The position numbers and the translations under genes are program-made. The notes beneath the pieces were generated by a model. That model made no database searches and was not told the origin of the DNA. It saw only the letters and a list, made by a program, of their open reading frames with translations. From contig JBJMMD010000035.1 in the NCBI GenBank assembly GCA_045804965.1, positions 1-64,000 of the forward strand: a DNA stretch of 64,000 nucleotides, in the 5' to 3' direction. This DNA is from CAVTUU01 sp045804965 (GTDB lineage Bacteria > Chloroflexota > Chloroflexia > Thermomicrobiales > UBA6265). This document shows positions 26,309-35,159 of the stretch, in pieces; the first letter of the stretch is position 1; the number at the start of each line of letters is the position of its first letter.

Positions 26309-26344
26309 CGCCACGACTCTCTGTCCCGCCGGCAGCCCCGAGAA

Positions 26345-26475
26345 TGCTCTCACTCCCAGCCCCTCGCCCTTGCGAGGGGGGCCGATTTGGTGGGATCGGG
26401 TTCAAAGCGTACCTTCTCCCCCGCAGGGGAGAGGGTGGCCCGGAGGGCCGGGTGAGGGAACTCCTCGCCGGCTGA
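26345..26475. repeat. Family-2 repeat between accD and accA
   Basis: CCCTCGCCCTTGCGAGGGGG, then CTTCTCCCCCGCAGGGGAGA and GGGTGGCCCGGAGGGCCGGG then TGAGGGAACTCC. It has three nested inverted repeats. Related copies are at 22089, 30765, 36171, 51849 and 59223. Confidence 0.75.
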
Positions 26476-26508
26476 AGCCTGTTCCGGCTGCTCGTTTCGG
26501 ACATCACC

Positions 26509-27360
26509 ATGATGACTGAGCTTGCGGTCGCGCGCTCGGCGTGGGATCGGGTGAAACTCGCCCGCAATCCGCAGCGGCCGCATACCCTCGATTACCTTCA
26601 TGAGCTGGCGAGCGAGTTTGTCGAGCTCCACGGGGACCGGACCCATAGCGACGATCACGCCCTGATCGGTGGCCTGGCCAGGTTCGGCAACCGGACCGTG
26701 CTCGTGCTCGGCCATCAGAAGGGGGCGAACACCCGCGAGAATCTCGTCTACAACTTCGGCATGGTGCGGCCGGAGGGGTATCACAAAGCCGACCGCTTGA
26801 TGCGCCACGCCGAGAAGTTCGGGATCCCGATCGTTACCTTCATCGACACTCCCGGCGGCGAACCAGGCATCGGGGCCGAGGAGCGAGGCCAAGCGACGGC
26901 CATTGCCGAGAGTCTGCTCACGATGGCGGGATTGCGGGTGCCGATCGTCGCCGTCGTCATCGGCGAAGGCGGCAGCGGCGGTGCGCTCGCGATCGGCGTC
27001 GCCGACCGTCTGCTCATGCTCGAGAACGCCGTCTACGCCGTTGTTTCGCCCGAAGGGTGCGCCGCGATCCTGTGGAAGGACGCCGCGAAAGCGCCTGAGG
27101 CCGCCGCAACTATGCGCATGACCGCCGCCGATCTCCTCGGCTTCGGCATCATCGACGAGGTCATCTCCGAACCGGTGCCGGCGGACGAGGACCCGCACGC
27201 ATCGATCGCCGCCGTCGGCAAGGCGATCAATCGCCATCTCAACGAGCTCGCCGCGGCCTATCCCGCGAACACCCCGGATGGACTCACCCGCCTCCTCGAC
27301 GCCCGCTACAACCGTTTCCGGCACATTGGCGCCTGGCGCGACGAACAAATCCCGGACTAA
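26509..27360 (+). CDS. accA: Acetyl-CoA carboxylase carboxyltransferase subunit alpha
   Basis: 283 aa, shorter at the N-terminus than the Escherichia coli protein (about 319) because the leading helix is trimmed. It opens with AWDRVKLARNPQRPHTLDYL, then FVELHGDRTHSDDHALIGGL, GHQKGANTRENLVYNFGM, PEGYHKADRLM, the oxyanion-hole regions FIDTPGGEPGIGAEERGQ and VIGEGGSGGALAIGVADRLL, and EGCAAILWKDA. It pairs with AccD encoded just upstream. The biotin carboxylase and carrier genes are not in this window. Confidence 0.96.
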   Translation: MMTELAVARSAWDRVKLARNPQRPHTLDYLHELASEFVELHGDRTHSDDHALIGGLARFGNRTVLVLGHQKGANTRENLVYNFGMVRPEGYHKADRLMRHAEKFGIPIVTFIDTPGGEPGIGAEERGQATAIAESLLTMAGLRVPIVAVVIGEGGSGGALAIGVADRLLMLENAVYAVVSPEGCAAILWKDAAKAPEAAATMRMTAADLLGFGIIDEVISEPVPADEDPHASIAAVGKAINRHLNELAAAYPANTPDGLTRLLDARYNRFRHIGAWRDEQIPD

Positions 27361-27437
27361 CGATTCCCCACCGTCTTCCTGCCCGCCACCCTCGTCATTC
27401 TGATCACCCCACCTCCGTCATGCTGCGCATGCTTCCC

Positions 27438-27463
27438 GTCATTCTGAGCGATAGCGAAGAATC
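27438..27463 (+). repeat. Family-3 repeat copy after accA
   Basis: GTCATTCTGAGCGATAGCGA followed by AGAATC. A partial inverted copy follows near 27500 (CTTCGCTCGGCATGACG). The 27361-27616 gap holds nothing else I can name. Confidence 0.75.
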
Positions 27464-27616
27464 TCTCCCTGCCCACCACCGTCTTCACAAGAGCCAGATG
27501 CCTCGACTTCGCTCGGCATGACGTGGGGAGGACTCGGCAGGACGGGGTGGGGTTCGCGGCGCGCTGGAGAGGAAGCGCCGCATGACGGTTGTGGGGGCGG
27601 ACGAACACATCCCGGG

Positions 27617-27892
27617 CTAGGCTTCGTCCCCCTCCAGCGGTGGAGCTTCTTCCCAGAGCGGACTGGTCGCCGCGAGCGGCAGATCGGCGAGGGCGAACCA
27701 AAAATGCGGCTCGGGCAGCATCGTCAGACCAGTTTGACGCCGCAGCCAATCCGCGATCGGTTCATCGATCTCTTGCAGGGGTGTGCCGGCGCCATCTCCG
27801 AACCAGACAAACCAGCGATCGTCCGCTGATCGAATCAGAAACCGCTCCGGCCGATCGCGATGCTGCGCGATCACTTGCACATATGACTGCAT
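27617..27892 (-). CDS. Small hypothetical protein
   Basis: 91 aa from the Met of MQSYVQVIAQHRDRPERFLI; another Met lies three codons upstream. It is rich in Trp, Phe and acidic residues, with DRWFVWFGDG and EPHFWFALADLPL. It has no signal peptide and no transmembrane helix. The family is not recognised. Codon usage and composition resemble a real gene, and no better frame exists in this stretch. Confidence 0.5.
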   Translation of the reverse strand: MQSYVQVIAQHRDRPERFLIRSADDRWFVWFGDGAGTPLQEIDEPIADWLRRQTGLTMLPEPHFWFALADLPLAATSPLWEEAPPLEGDEA

Positions 27893-28201
27893 CGTCCACA
27901 ATCCACGCGGACGGGCTCCGCCCGGCAGGGGATAACTCCAAAATGCACGCCGCCGATTTCCGGCTGTTATCGCGCAGTACGCAACATCGCTGCCAATGGA
28001 TGGAGGCGGTCTTGGTGGCCCGTGCGTGCCGGGATCAGGTGGGTATTAGCGCGGGGTTCGTATACGAGACGGACGGCGGCGGGGCCTCGTGTACGGGGCT
28101 GAAGGCCCGGGCGCCGTGCGCTGCCGAGCCCCGAGCGGGGAAGGGCTTTATTGATTCCGGGCGGGGTCGTCGACTACGATGCTTCGAAGCCTTAATCCCC
28201 C
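27893..28201. other. Intergenic stretch with a degenerate family-1 repeat
   Basis: No gene recognised. Near 28100 a weakened family-1 copy is visible (GGGGCTGAAGGCCCGGGC and CGGGGAAGGGCT). Confidence 0.45.
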
Positions 28202-28867
28202 TTACCTCGCCGCCTCTGCCGGAACGGCCATCTGGAAGATCTCAAAGAAGGAGCGGGCGTCTTCCAACGAGCCGTCGACCTGCATTTGGCCGGAGGCGAC
28301 CGCGTCGTCGAGCGTGGCGTAGCCGGTAAAAACTTGCACAAACAGGTGTGGCGCGGCTTCGAGGGTGAGATGCGGTTCGGCGAACGGCTCGACCGTGAAC
28401 GAAAGCTCACCCTGCCGCACCACGACCCGCAACACTTCGTCGCCGAGCCGGAGCTCGGTGCGAAGATCGCGTCCACGCGCCTTCTCCGGATGAAACTCCG
28501 CACGGAGCGCCAGCATCAAGGCGCTGCAACTGATGAAATCGCCCTCCGCGGGGGGGCCCAGTGATTTTGCGCCCCATAACCCGAGGCGCATCAGCGGCTC
28601 CTCGAGTTCCTTTCCATAGGAGGTCAATTCGTAGACGATCCCGCTCGCCGGCCGGGGCAGGAGACTGCGCTGAACCAGACCCGTGTCTTCCAACTCGCGC
28701 AGGCGGGCGGAGAGGATATTCGTGGGGATGCCCGGCAGCGCCTGCTCCAACTCGGTGAACCGTTTGGGATCGATCAGCAATTCGCGCACGATCATCAGCG
28801 TCCATCGGCCGCCGATCAGATCGAGCGCGTGGGCAAGGCCACAGTACTGTCCATACTCGCGTGTCAT
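28202..28867 (-). CDS. HxlR-type regulator with C-terminal SCP2-like domain
   Basis: 221 aa. Residues 1-105 form an HxlR winged helix: YCGLAHALDLIGGRWTLMIV, RELLIDPKRFTELEQALPGI, NILSARLRELEDTGLVQR and YELTSYGKEL. The remaining 110 residues resemble the SCP2/sterol-carrier-like ligand domain often attached to this regulator group (LRLGDEVLRVVVRQGELSF, and TGYATLDDAVASGQMQVDGS). The C-terminal domain would sense a hydrophobic ligand. It is divergent from an MFS exporter whose promoter carries inverted repeats, so it most likely represses that exporter. Confidence 0.88.
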   Translation of the reverse strand: MTREYGQYCGLAHALDLIGGRWTLMIVRELLIDPKRFTELEQALPGIPTNILSARLRELEDTGLVQRSLLPRPASGIVYELTSYGKELEEPLMRLGLWGAKSLGPPAEGDFISCSALMLALRAEFHPEKARGRDLRTELRLGDEVLRVVVRQGELSFTVEPFAEPHLTLEAAPHLFVQVFTGYATLDDAVASGQMQVDGSLEDARSFFEIFQMAVPAEAAR

Positions 28868-28882
28868 AACGATCTAACCACT

Positions 28883-28965
28883 AGCCCTGGGCTTAGATTC
28901 CAGGGCGGCAACGTGGCCCGGGTTGAAACCCCCGGACTCCAACAGACGAAGCCCTACCAGGGCTG
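28883..28965. repeat. Family-1 hairpin repeats
   Basis: GCCCTGGGCTTAGATTCCAG GGC, then GCCCGGGTTGAAACCCCCGG and ACGAAGCCCTACCAGGGCTG. Two stems of different sequence sit in tandem just upstream of the regulator gene. Confidence 0.7.
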
Positions 28966-29096
28966 ACGAGCGCAGTCTCGCAGGCAACCCTGGTTTGCCA
29001 TGTGGCGCCGCCTTCATTACCGCGCGAGCGTGCGCCACACGCCCTGACGAAGAGACCCGACGACGCCACCAACATACTGATAGCGTAGCACGAGGT

Positions 29097-29127
29097 ACTT
29101 GACTTTTGCAAGTGGACTTGCTAAAAG
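29097..29127 (+). promoter_or_regulatory. Promoter and putative operator of the MFS exporter
   Basis: A TTGACT -35 (29099-29104), 17 bases, then TAAAAG -10 (29122-29127). Two overlapping inverted repeats cover it: ACTTGacttttgCAAGT and CAAGTggACTTG. Binding by the divergent HxlR protein is an inference from position. Confidence 0.5.
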
Positions 29128-29263
29128 ATACCTTGTTCGTGGCAAGCAAGCTTGTCGAATTGCAGCACGAACACGAAAGGCAAGCGTCAATCATGTCGAA
29201 AAGCCGGCTTGCCATTCGTCAATAGAGTGACGGATCGTATTTAGACACCTAAGAGGAGGAATC

Positions 29264-30751
29264 ATGACGACTCCGAGTACGAGAAAGGGCCTGATCCTGG
29301 CCCTGTGCTGCATGGCGCAGTTTATGGTTGTGTTAGACATCGCGATCGTGAACGTCGCCTTGCCGTCAATCCAATCCGATCTCGGGCTGCGCGAAAGCTC
29401 GCTGCAATGGGTGGTCATCGCCTACGGGATGCTCCTCGGTGGTTTCCTCCTCCTGGGCGGACGCCTGGGCGACCTGCTCGGCCGGCGCCGCATCTTCATC
29501 ACCGGAGCGAGCATCTTTGGCGCCGCCTCGCTCCTGGCCGGTTTCGCCAATTCGGCCTCGGTGCTGATCGGCGCCCGGGGCATTCAGGGCTTCGGCGCCG
29601 CGCTGCTCGCCCCGTCGGCGTTGGCGATCCTTGGCGTCACCTTCGCCGAGGGACAGGAACGGAACAAAGCGCTCGGCATCTTCGGCGCGATCGGCGGTTC
29701 GACCGCATCGGTTGGGGTGATCGCCAGCGGGTTGCTCTCCGATGGCCCCGGCTGGCGGTGGATCTTCTTCATCAACGTTCCCGTCGGCATTCTGCTGACG
29801 TTCTTCGCATGGAGATTCCTGCCCGTCGACCACATCGAGTCCGGCAAGCGCCACTACGACTTCACCGGCGCGGCGACGGTGACCGGTAGTCTGCTCCTGC
29901 TCGTCTACGGTTTGAATCGCGGCGTCGATCACGGTTGGGGATCGGCGACGACCCTCGCCCTCTTCGCCACCTCCGCCCTCTTCTTCGCCGCGTTCGTCTG
30001 GGTGGAATCGCAGGCAACCTCACCGCTGGTGCCATTTGCCGCCCTAAAGAACCGGACGATGGTCGCCGCGGACCTGGTCGGGTTCACGCTCTTCGGCTCC
30101 TTCTTCGCCTTCATCTTTCTGGTCACGCTGCTGATGCAGCAGGGGCTCGGCTACTCTCCCACTCGCACGGGCGTGGCCTGGTTGGCGACATCGCTGACCG
30201 CGTTTGTCGCGGCCGGGATCGTGGGGGCGCGGTTGGCGACGTCGATCGGCGTCCGCAAGCTCCTGATTGCCGGTCCCTTGCTGATGGTTTTGAGTGGGGC
30301 CTACCTGACCCAGGTCGACGCGGGCGCCACTTACACTCGAGATCTCCTGCCGGCGTTCCTCATGGCGGGGTTTGCGATCGGTCTCTCGGCGCCATCGGTG
30401 CAGATCGGGGCGCTGTCAGGTGTGGCCAGCAAATCGGTCGGGCTCGCCTCGGGGCTCGTGGAGACGATGCGGGAGATCGGCGGCGCGGTCGCGATCGCCA
30501 CTGTGTCGACGGTGCTCGTTTCGCACACCAATGATGCAAGCAGGATCGTGGATCCGGTCGCGCGCCAATCCGCGATCTTCGACGGGTTCCAGTCTGCCTT
30601 CATCGTGATCGTTGCGATGGCGGCGCTGGGCGCGGCCGTTGCGAGCATCGCCTTCCCCCGCCTGGCTACCGTTGACGTGGGAGAGGTCAGCCTGCAGCTC
30701 GACGGCGAGGAGCTGGCCCTGGCCGAAGCCGTCGTCCCGCGTTGGGAGTAG
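29264..30751 (+). CDS. MFS drug exporter of the DHA2 (EmrB/QacA) family
   Basis: 495 aa with 14 predicted hydrophobic helices; GAGGAGG lies 8 bases before the ATG. It has family features: VVLDIAIVNVALPSIQSDLG in helix 1, WVVIAYGMLLGGFLLLGGRL, GDLLGRRRIF (the loop 2-3 motif A), and an antiporter-type motif C in GAIGGSTASVGVIASGLL. It expels hydrophobic compounds by proton antiport. It is probably controlled by the divergent HxlR-SCP2 protein. Its last 90 residues match a stranded fragment at 32847-33118, so a second member of the family once existed nearby. Confidence 0.94.
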   Translation: MTTPSTRKGLILALCCMAQFMVVLDIAIVNVALPSIQSDLGLRESSLQWVVIAYGMLLGGFLLLGGRLGDLLGRRRIFITGASIFGAASLLAGFANSASVLIGARGIQGFGAALLAPSALAILGVTFAEGQERNKALGIFGAIGGSTASVGVIASGLLSDGPGWRWIFFINVPVGILLTFFAWRFLPVDHIESGKRHYDFTGAATVTGSLLLLVYGLNRGVDHGWGSATTLALFATSALFFAAFVWVESQATSPLVPFAALKNRTMVAADLVGFTLFGSFFAFIFLVTLLMQQGLGYSPTRTGVAWLATSLTAFVAAGIVGARLATSIGVRKLLIAGPLLMVLSGAYLTQVDAGATYTRDLLPAFLMAGFAIGLSAPSVQIGALSGVASKSVGLASGLVETMREIGGAVAIATVSTVLVSHTNDASRIVDPVARQSAIFDGFQSAFIVIVAMAALGAAVASIAFPRLATVDVGEVSLQLDGEELALAEAVVPRWE

Positions 30752-30764
30752 GCTAGGCTCCCAA

Positions 30765-31010
30765 CCACCAACCCTCACCCCCCACCCCTCTCCCTTTTTC
30801 GAAGGGAGAGGGGCGTCGCACTGGTTTCGGGCCTTCGCACGAGGCGCGGGAACGACGAGCTCCGCGGCCGCGCCGCGGCGACGGCGGATGCAACAGCCGA
30901 GGCCGGCGAAAGACCGGCCGACGAATCGCCACCGATCACTCCGAACTCTGCCTCGCAGGGGCTTCGTCTTCGCGCTGGGTTTTGAACCCGGTGGCGCCGC
31001 GCAGCCGCGT
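30765..31010. repeat. Family-2 and family-1 repeats after the exporter
   Basis: CACCCCTCTCCCTTTTTCGA AGGGAGAGGGG at about 30782-30812, then a family-1 fragment near 30957-31000 (GCAGGGGCTTCGTC and GCTGGGTTTTGAACCCGG). No gene lies in 30752-31111. Confidence 0.6.
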
Positions 31011-31111
31011 GGACATAGAGGCCGGCAATTGTTTCAGCACCGCCTCATGCGAAAATGCGCACGCGAGAATCCTGAGTGCGAACAGGCAGCGGACATGGGG
31101 GGCGTGGGCAC

Positions 31112-31933
31112 GTGGGACAGACGAACGCGAACGGCAGCTTACGCATCGGGTTGGCGGCCGCGCGGAACGCGCCGTCCGTTGCGGAACGGCTGGACACGGT
31201 CGCGCGCATTCTGGTGGATGCGGCGGCGCAGGGCGTGGCCATCGTCTGTTTCCCGGAGGCCTACATCCCCGGACTGCGCGGCCAGGACTTTGCCGTCCCG
31301 CCCCCGGACCAAGGCCGCCAAGAAGCGGCGCTGACGGAGATCCAGGCCGCGGCCCAGCGCTCCGGCGTGGCCATCGTCGTTGGCATGGAATGGGAATCCG
31401 CCGCCGGACTACACAACGCGGCGTTCGTCATCTCGCGGACGGGCGAGGTCATGGGCTGGCAGGCGAAGCAGCAGCTCCCGCGTGAGGAGGAGCCGTTCTA
31501 CGTGGCCGACGGCCGACGGCGGTTGTTCGAGGTCGACGGCGTGCCGTTCGGGATCACCATTTGCCATGAGGGCTGGCGCTATCCCGAGGCTACCCGGTGG
31601 GCTGCCGCCCGCGGGGCCAGATTGGTCTTTCATCCGCAGCTCACGGGCAGCGACCGCGCCGGCGCCGTGATCGAGCGCTGGGGTGATCCCCGTTCGCCCT
31701 ACTATGAAAAGGCGATGACGATGCGCAGTGTCGAGAACACCATCTATTTCGCCAGCGTCAACTATGCGATGCGCTACCAGGAATCGGCGACCAGCCTGAT
31801 CGATCCGGCGGGCGAGTGCGTGGCCTACGTTCCCTACGGGCACGAGCAGCTGCTCGTGCACGACCTCGATCTGGCGCGAGCAAGCGGGCTCGTCGCGCGG
31901 CGATTCAACCCCGCCTTCTATCCCCCGCTGTGA
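31112..31933 (+). CDS. Carbon-nitrogen hydrolase (nitrilase superfamily)
   Basis: About 273 aa from the GTG at 31112, after a G-rich site; GTG at 31076 is an alternative. The catalytic triad is visible: Glu in FPEAYIPG, Lys in WQAKQQLPREEEPFY, and Cys in GITICHEGWRYPEATR. These enzymes hydrolyse amides or nitriles in the cytoplasm. The subgroup with CHEGWRYPE resembles amidohydrolases of the beta-ureidopropionase/carbamoylputrescine branch, but the substrate is open. It stands alone, followed by pseudogenes. Confidence 0.9.
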   Translation: MGQTNANGSLRIGLAAARNAPSVAERLDTVARILVDAAAQGVAIVCFPEAYIPGLRGQDFAVPPPDQGRQEAALTEIQAAAQRSGVAIVVGMEWESAAGLHNAAFVISRTGEVMGWQAKQQLPREEEPFYVADGRRRLFEVDGVPFGITICHEGWRYPEATRWAAARGARLVFHPQLTGSDRAGAVIERWGDPRSPYYEKAMTMRSVENTIYFASVNYAMRYQESATSLIDPAGECVAYVPYGHEQLLVHDLDLARASGLVARRFNPAFYPPL

Positions 31934-31950
31934 GCGCGCTCAACGCGGGC

Positions 31951-32655
31951 TCAACCGCCGGCTGAGGCCACCGGCGTGGCCATGGTTGGTGTGCCCGCGC
32001 CGGGCGTCGCCGGGCTGCCGCCGAGCCCGAACGCGCGGATCGTGTTGCCGGGCCGGATGAAGGGGGCGAATTGGGGCGTGCCCGCGCCGAGGACGACGAT
32101 CCCCTCCGCGACGGCGATGCCGCCGCTGACGGACGCGCCCACATCGGTGTTCCCGAGTTCCGTGCCCTCGCGCAGGGCATAGGCGTGCAGGATGCCGTCG
32201 AGACCGGCGTGGAAGACGATCTCGCCGGCGATCGCCGCGGGCGAGGCGGCGGGCGCATCCTGCGGGTTGCTCCAGTTCGCGGCGCCGCTCGCCGCATTGA
32301 GCGCGGTGACGAGACCAGTCCCCGGACCGGTGGGATCGGTCCAGTTGGTGGCGGGAACGGCGATCACGCCATTGCGGATGGCGCTCGTGCCTTCCATGCC
32401 GCCGAGGAAGCCGGCCGGAGCCACCTTCGTGGTCCACACGATGCCGCCGCTGTCGCGGTCGAGCGCCCAGTAATCGCCGCTCTTCTGCCCTTCGCCGACG
32501 AGGTCGCGTTGCTTACCGGCGATGTCCGCGGTGAAAAGATTAGGGGAGGCGCTGCTGGCGCCGGCGGAGGAGCGCGACGTTGCCGCAACTGGGAATGGCT
32601 TGGCGGCGACCTGAAGGGCGCGCAGCCTGTCGTGTCCACGCGGGCAACGCCTCAC
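31951..32655 (-). pseudogene. C-terminal remnant of a PQQ-type beta-propeller dehydrogenase-like protein
   Basis: The readable segment starts abruptly with NLFTADIAGKQRDL, then the propeller motifs QKSGDYWALDRDSGGIVW, GGMEGTSAIRNGVIAVPATN, TALNAASGAANW, AGEIVFHAGLDGILHAYALR and GIAVAEGIVVLGAG, ending in a Gly/Pro/Thr tail. About half of a propeller and any signal peptide are missing. The upstream side runs into the chimeric CsoR/MFS junction. An ATG or GTG can be found, but the protein would lack its N-terminal blades. Confidence 0.75.
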
Positions 32656-32728
32656 CGGCTCACCCCGATCTCACAGAGCAGCACCATCGCGGAGTGGGTT
32701 GGTCATCTCCGAAGCGGAAGAGGAGTGC

Positions 32729-32852
32729 TTAGCTCACGCTGCGGTTGAAGCGCTCGATCGCGGTCATGAGCTCGACGAGGGCGGCCTCGCGCTCCTCTGG
32801 GGCGGCGTAGACGACGCAGCCGCGGATGTGGTCCTCAAGGACGAGGAGATCG
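32729..32852 (-). pseudogene. C-terminal fragment of a CsoR-like repressor gene
   Basis: The minus strand encodes LLVLEDHIRGCVV followed by APEEREAALVELM and IERFNRSVS then a stop. It is nearly identical to the end of the intact CsoR at 36505-36837. Only the last 40 or so codons are present, and the fragment ends at the junction with the MFS remnant. Confidence 0.8.
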
Positions 32853-33118
32853 GCGGCGCAGTCGCGATCGCTTTAGTCTCGACGGTCCTCGTGTCGCACA
32901 CCAATGACGCGAGCAGAATCGCGGATCCGGCCGCACGCCAATCCGCGATCTTCGACGGTTTCCAAATCGCGTTCATCGTGATCGTCGTCATGGCGGCGCT
33001 CGGCATGGCCGTGGCGAGCTTCGCCTTCCCCCGGCAGGTTGAAGTCCCAGTCGAAGAGCTTCTCCCCGAGGGCGAAGAGTTCGCTCTGGCCGAAGCGACG
33101 GTGCGCAGTTGGGATTAG
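32847..33118 (+). pseudogene. C-terminal fragment of a DHA2 MFS exporter
   Basis: Begins at IGGAVAIALVSTVLVSHTND and continues to a proper stop. About 90 residues closely match the end of the exporter at 29264-30751, but with enough differences (for example FAFPRQVEVPVEE) that it came from a separate paralogue. The first 85% of the gene is absent. An upstream Met only opens antisense codons of the CsoR fragment. Confidence 0.8.
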
Positions 33119-33149
33119 ACCAACCCTCGAAACTCTCACCCGACGTTAC

Positions 33150-33188
33150 GGACAGCCCGCTCTCTGGTGCGCAGAGAGCGGGCTGTCC
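33150..33188. terminator. 17-bp-stem hairpin
   Basis: GGACAGCCCGCTCTCTG and its exact complement are separated by GTGCG. It lies between the MFS remnant and the end of the minus-strand secreted gene and could serve both directions. No T run follows. Confidence 0.7.
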
Positions 33189-33238
33189 GATCCCACCGGT
33201 GAGAAGCCTGACGGCGCGGCCGCATGTAGAAGCGCTCC

Positions 33239-34477
33239 TTAGGGCGCCGGCGTTCCCGCAGCAGTCGAAGCCTTGAGCTCTGGCGGGAGGGATACGGTCT
33301 CAATACAGGAGCCGGCTTGGAGACAGTCGATCTGCGCCGTCATCAGATCCTCAGCGGCAGAAGGTGGGACGTTTTGTCCACCGAGGGCGATGAGGATCAG
33401 GCTGGAATCGAGCTTCGCCGCGGTCTCGTAGATGCTCGTGCCGTTCGCTTCGGTCACAGCATACGAGACGGATGCATCACCGAAGGTGTGTTCGCCCGCG
33501 ACGGGCGTTGCGCCAAGCTCGGAGAGGTCCGATTTGATCTGCGTTGCGTAGTATTGGAGTGCCCGGCTGGCGGTATCGGAGTCGGCATAGGTGCCGATGC
33601 CTGCGGCGATGTAAACATTTCCGAAGTTGGATTCATACAGGTAGCCGTCGATGGCTTCGTTCGGATTTCTCTGGCGCTCCGCGTATTCTTCGTCATCCTC
33701 GTCGCTGAAGCGCCGTGGCGCACCATTGATCCGCTGGTAACCTTCGAGTGTGTCCGCACCGGCGCTTTCATAGTGGAGGATCAGATCGCCCAATCCTGGT
33801 CCGCCATTGGCCCGCACGTCCTTGATATCGGCAAGGAACGTCTTTCCAATCTCTGCAGTCTTCACGGGATCGCCTGGAGCGGCCCCACGGTCCAAGACCA
33901 TCACGCGGGCAAGCACATTGGCCGTTTGAAACACGAGCTGAATCCCCTGAAACGGTCCGCTCGTCACCTCGACGTCGGATGGGTGGACATTCGCGAGCGC
34001 GTGCATCGCCGAAGCATCGCCCACCGTCGGCGCGTTCGGCACGTCCGTGACCGTCGGGCCAAGCGGAATGAGTTGATCCGCTAGCTCTGCCGTCGCCGCC
34101 TTGTCATCCGTGAATTCAGTGACCGCGACGAAAACCGCGTGATCGGTCGTCGTGGGATCGTCTCCGATGATGACGTAGGTCGCCTCATAGGAACGAAGCA
34201 TGCCGGCGGCCTGAACGCGGGAAAGCATCGAGGCGACATCACCTCCACGGGCCAGGCGGGCAGCGATCGCCTGCTGATCCAAGAGCATTCCTCTCCGCAT
34301 CGAGAAGCCGGGATCGGGGAGTTCCTCTGGCGCCGGAATCATCGCCGGGAGATCGAGGTTCCCCTGTCCGGCGGGTGGCGTGGCATCCGTTTGGGCAGTC
34401 GCAATCTGGACCCAACTGGGCGACAAGAGGGCAACGCACGCGAAAACGACGAGCGACACACGGAACCTGAGAAGCAT
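33239..34477 (-). CDS. Secreted protein of unknown function
   Basis: 412 aa. A signal peptide (MLLRFRVSLVVFACVALLSP) is cleaved near ATAQT, and a short Pro-rich linker follows. The mature region reads as two similar halves of alpha/beta character: ATYVIIGDDPTTTDHAVFVA in the first, and GNVYIAAGIGTYADSDTASR and VSYAVTEANGTSIYETA in the second. The second has a conserved Ala-rich helix after a beta strand, as in lipoprotein-like sensor domains. A Cys pair (DCLQAGSC) lies near the end. The family is not recognised. It has its own ribosome site and follows no operon partner. Confidence 0.8.
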   Translation of the reverse strand: MLLRFRVSLVVFACVALLSPSWVQIATAQTDATPPAGQGNLDLPAMIPAPEELPDPGFSMRRGMLLDQQAIAARLARGGDVASMLSRVQAAGMLRSYEATYVIIGDDPTTTDHAVFVAVTEFTDDKAATAELADQLIPLGPTVTDVPNAPTVGDASAMHALANVHPSDVEVTSGPFQGIQLVFQTANVLARVMVLDRGAAPGDPVKTAEIGKTFLADIKDVRANGGPGLGDLILHYESAGADTLEGYQRINGAPRRFSDEDDEEYAERQRNPNEAIDGYLYESNFGNVYIAAGIGTYADSDTASRALQYYATQIKSDLSELGATPVAGEHTFGDASVSYAVTEANGTSIYETAAKLDSSLILIALGGQNVPPSAAEDLMTAQIDCLQAGSCIETVSLPPELKASTAAGTPAP

Positions 34478-34619
34478 CGAATGTCTCCTGGACGCCTACA
34501 CGCGCCGTGTGAACCTTGTGCCGCTCAGCCTATGCGCGGACCGGCATCTCGTCAATGGGGCGGGTGTGGCGGCTCCCAATGGAGACACCCCAACCTCCGC
34601 ACCGGGCGTTGGCCAAACG

Positions 34620-34803
34620 CCCCACAGCGCGATCGCGCACGGAGTGGATCGAGTTCGCGGCGTAGATCTCGACGGCTGGGCCCGCGATGTCGCGGAGGGC
34701 AAGGGTAAACGCGCCGGAGCCCGCGCCGAGATCGGCCCAGACGCCGCCGCTTTTCTGGTTCGATTCCGCGGGTGATGAGCTGGACGTGATCGTTGTGGTT
34801 CAC
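34620..34803 (-). pseudogene. Frameshifted N-terminal fragment of a SAM-dependent methyltransferase
   Basis: From GTG at 34803 the frame reads NHNDHVQLITRGIE. After a one-base shift in an A/G-rich run, the next frame reads GGVWADLGAGSGAFTLALRD, the class I methyltransferase motif I, then GPAVEIYAANSI. The rest of the enzyme is missing. The start overlaps the stop of the preceding fragment (GTGA), as in an intact operon. Confidence 0.7.
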
Positions 34804-35075
34804 GCGGCGGGAGGCAGGATGCGAAAAACGGGATAGTCCGGAGCGATGCGGCGGATCTCTTCCGCGGGCGCATCGGGGCCGACGCCTTGGAAGAACGTCC
34901 CGATCTCGACCTTCCAACGCCGCAAATACACGCGCAGGCTCTCCGGTTTCTCATCGTCACTCAGTTCGACAACCCGGATTGGCTCGGCATTCCGCCCCAG
35001 CTGCAGCTCGCCTTCGTTGCTGACCCGAATGTTGCGCATCCATTGCGTGACGCCGCGCGGCAGTGATTCGCACAA
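34800..35075 (-). pseudogene. C-terminal fragment of a deazaflavin-dependent nitroreductase-like protein
   Basis: Encodes TQWMRNIRVSNEGELQLGRN then DEKPESLRVYLRRWKVEIGT and IRRIAPDYPVFRI, matching the last 80 residues of the F420/deazaflavin-dependent oxidoreductase family. The N-terminal half, including the conserved nucleotide-binding start, is missing. Upstream is a TAGGGGCAT-type repeat (about 35112-35140), suggesting the break occurred there. Confidence 0.65.
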
Positions 35076-35109
35076 CTCAGGCCACCTACGCGACTGCGCC
35101 TAGACGAAT

Positions 35110-35142
35110 CGTCGTAGGGGCATTTGGTGAACGCCCACGATC
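35110..35142. repeat. TAGGGGCAT-type repeat
   Basis: CGTAGGGGCATTTGGTGAAC GCCCACG. It is similar to the element at about 15700 (TGTAGGGGCATATGGCGCAC) and, inverted, near 5937 (ACGCCCCTATAGAGCACATG). Confidence 0.55.
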
Positions 35143-35159
35143 CTGTGTGACGGTCGTCC

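Noticed and set aside
32699..33118. A 139-residue plus-strand protein as an intact gene
   Set aside because: Its first third is only antisense CsoR codons and its remainder is the tail of an exporter, so it is a chimeric remnant.
33317..34084. Plus-strand frame of 255 codons opposite the secreted protein gene
   Set aside because: No signal peptide or motif. The opposite strand has a clear signal peptide, start site and terminator.
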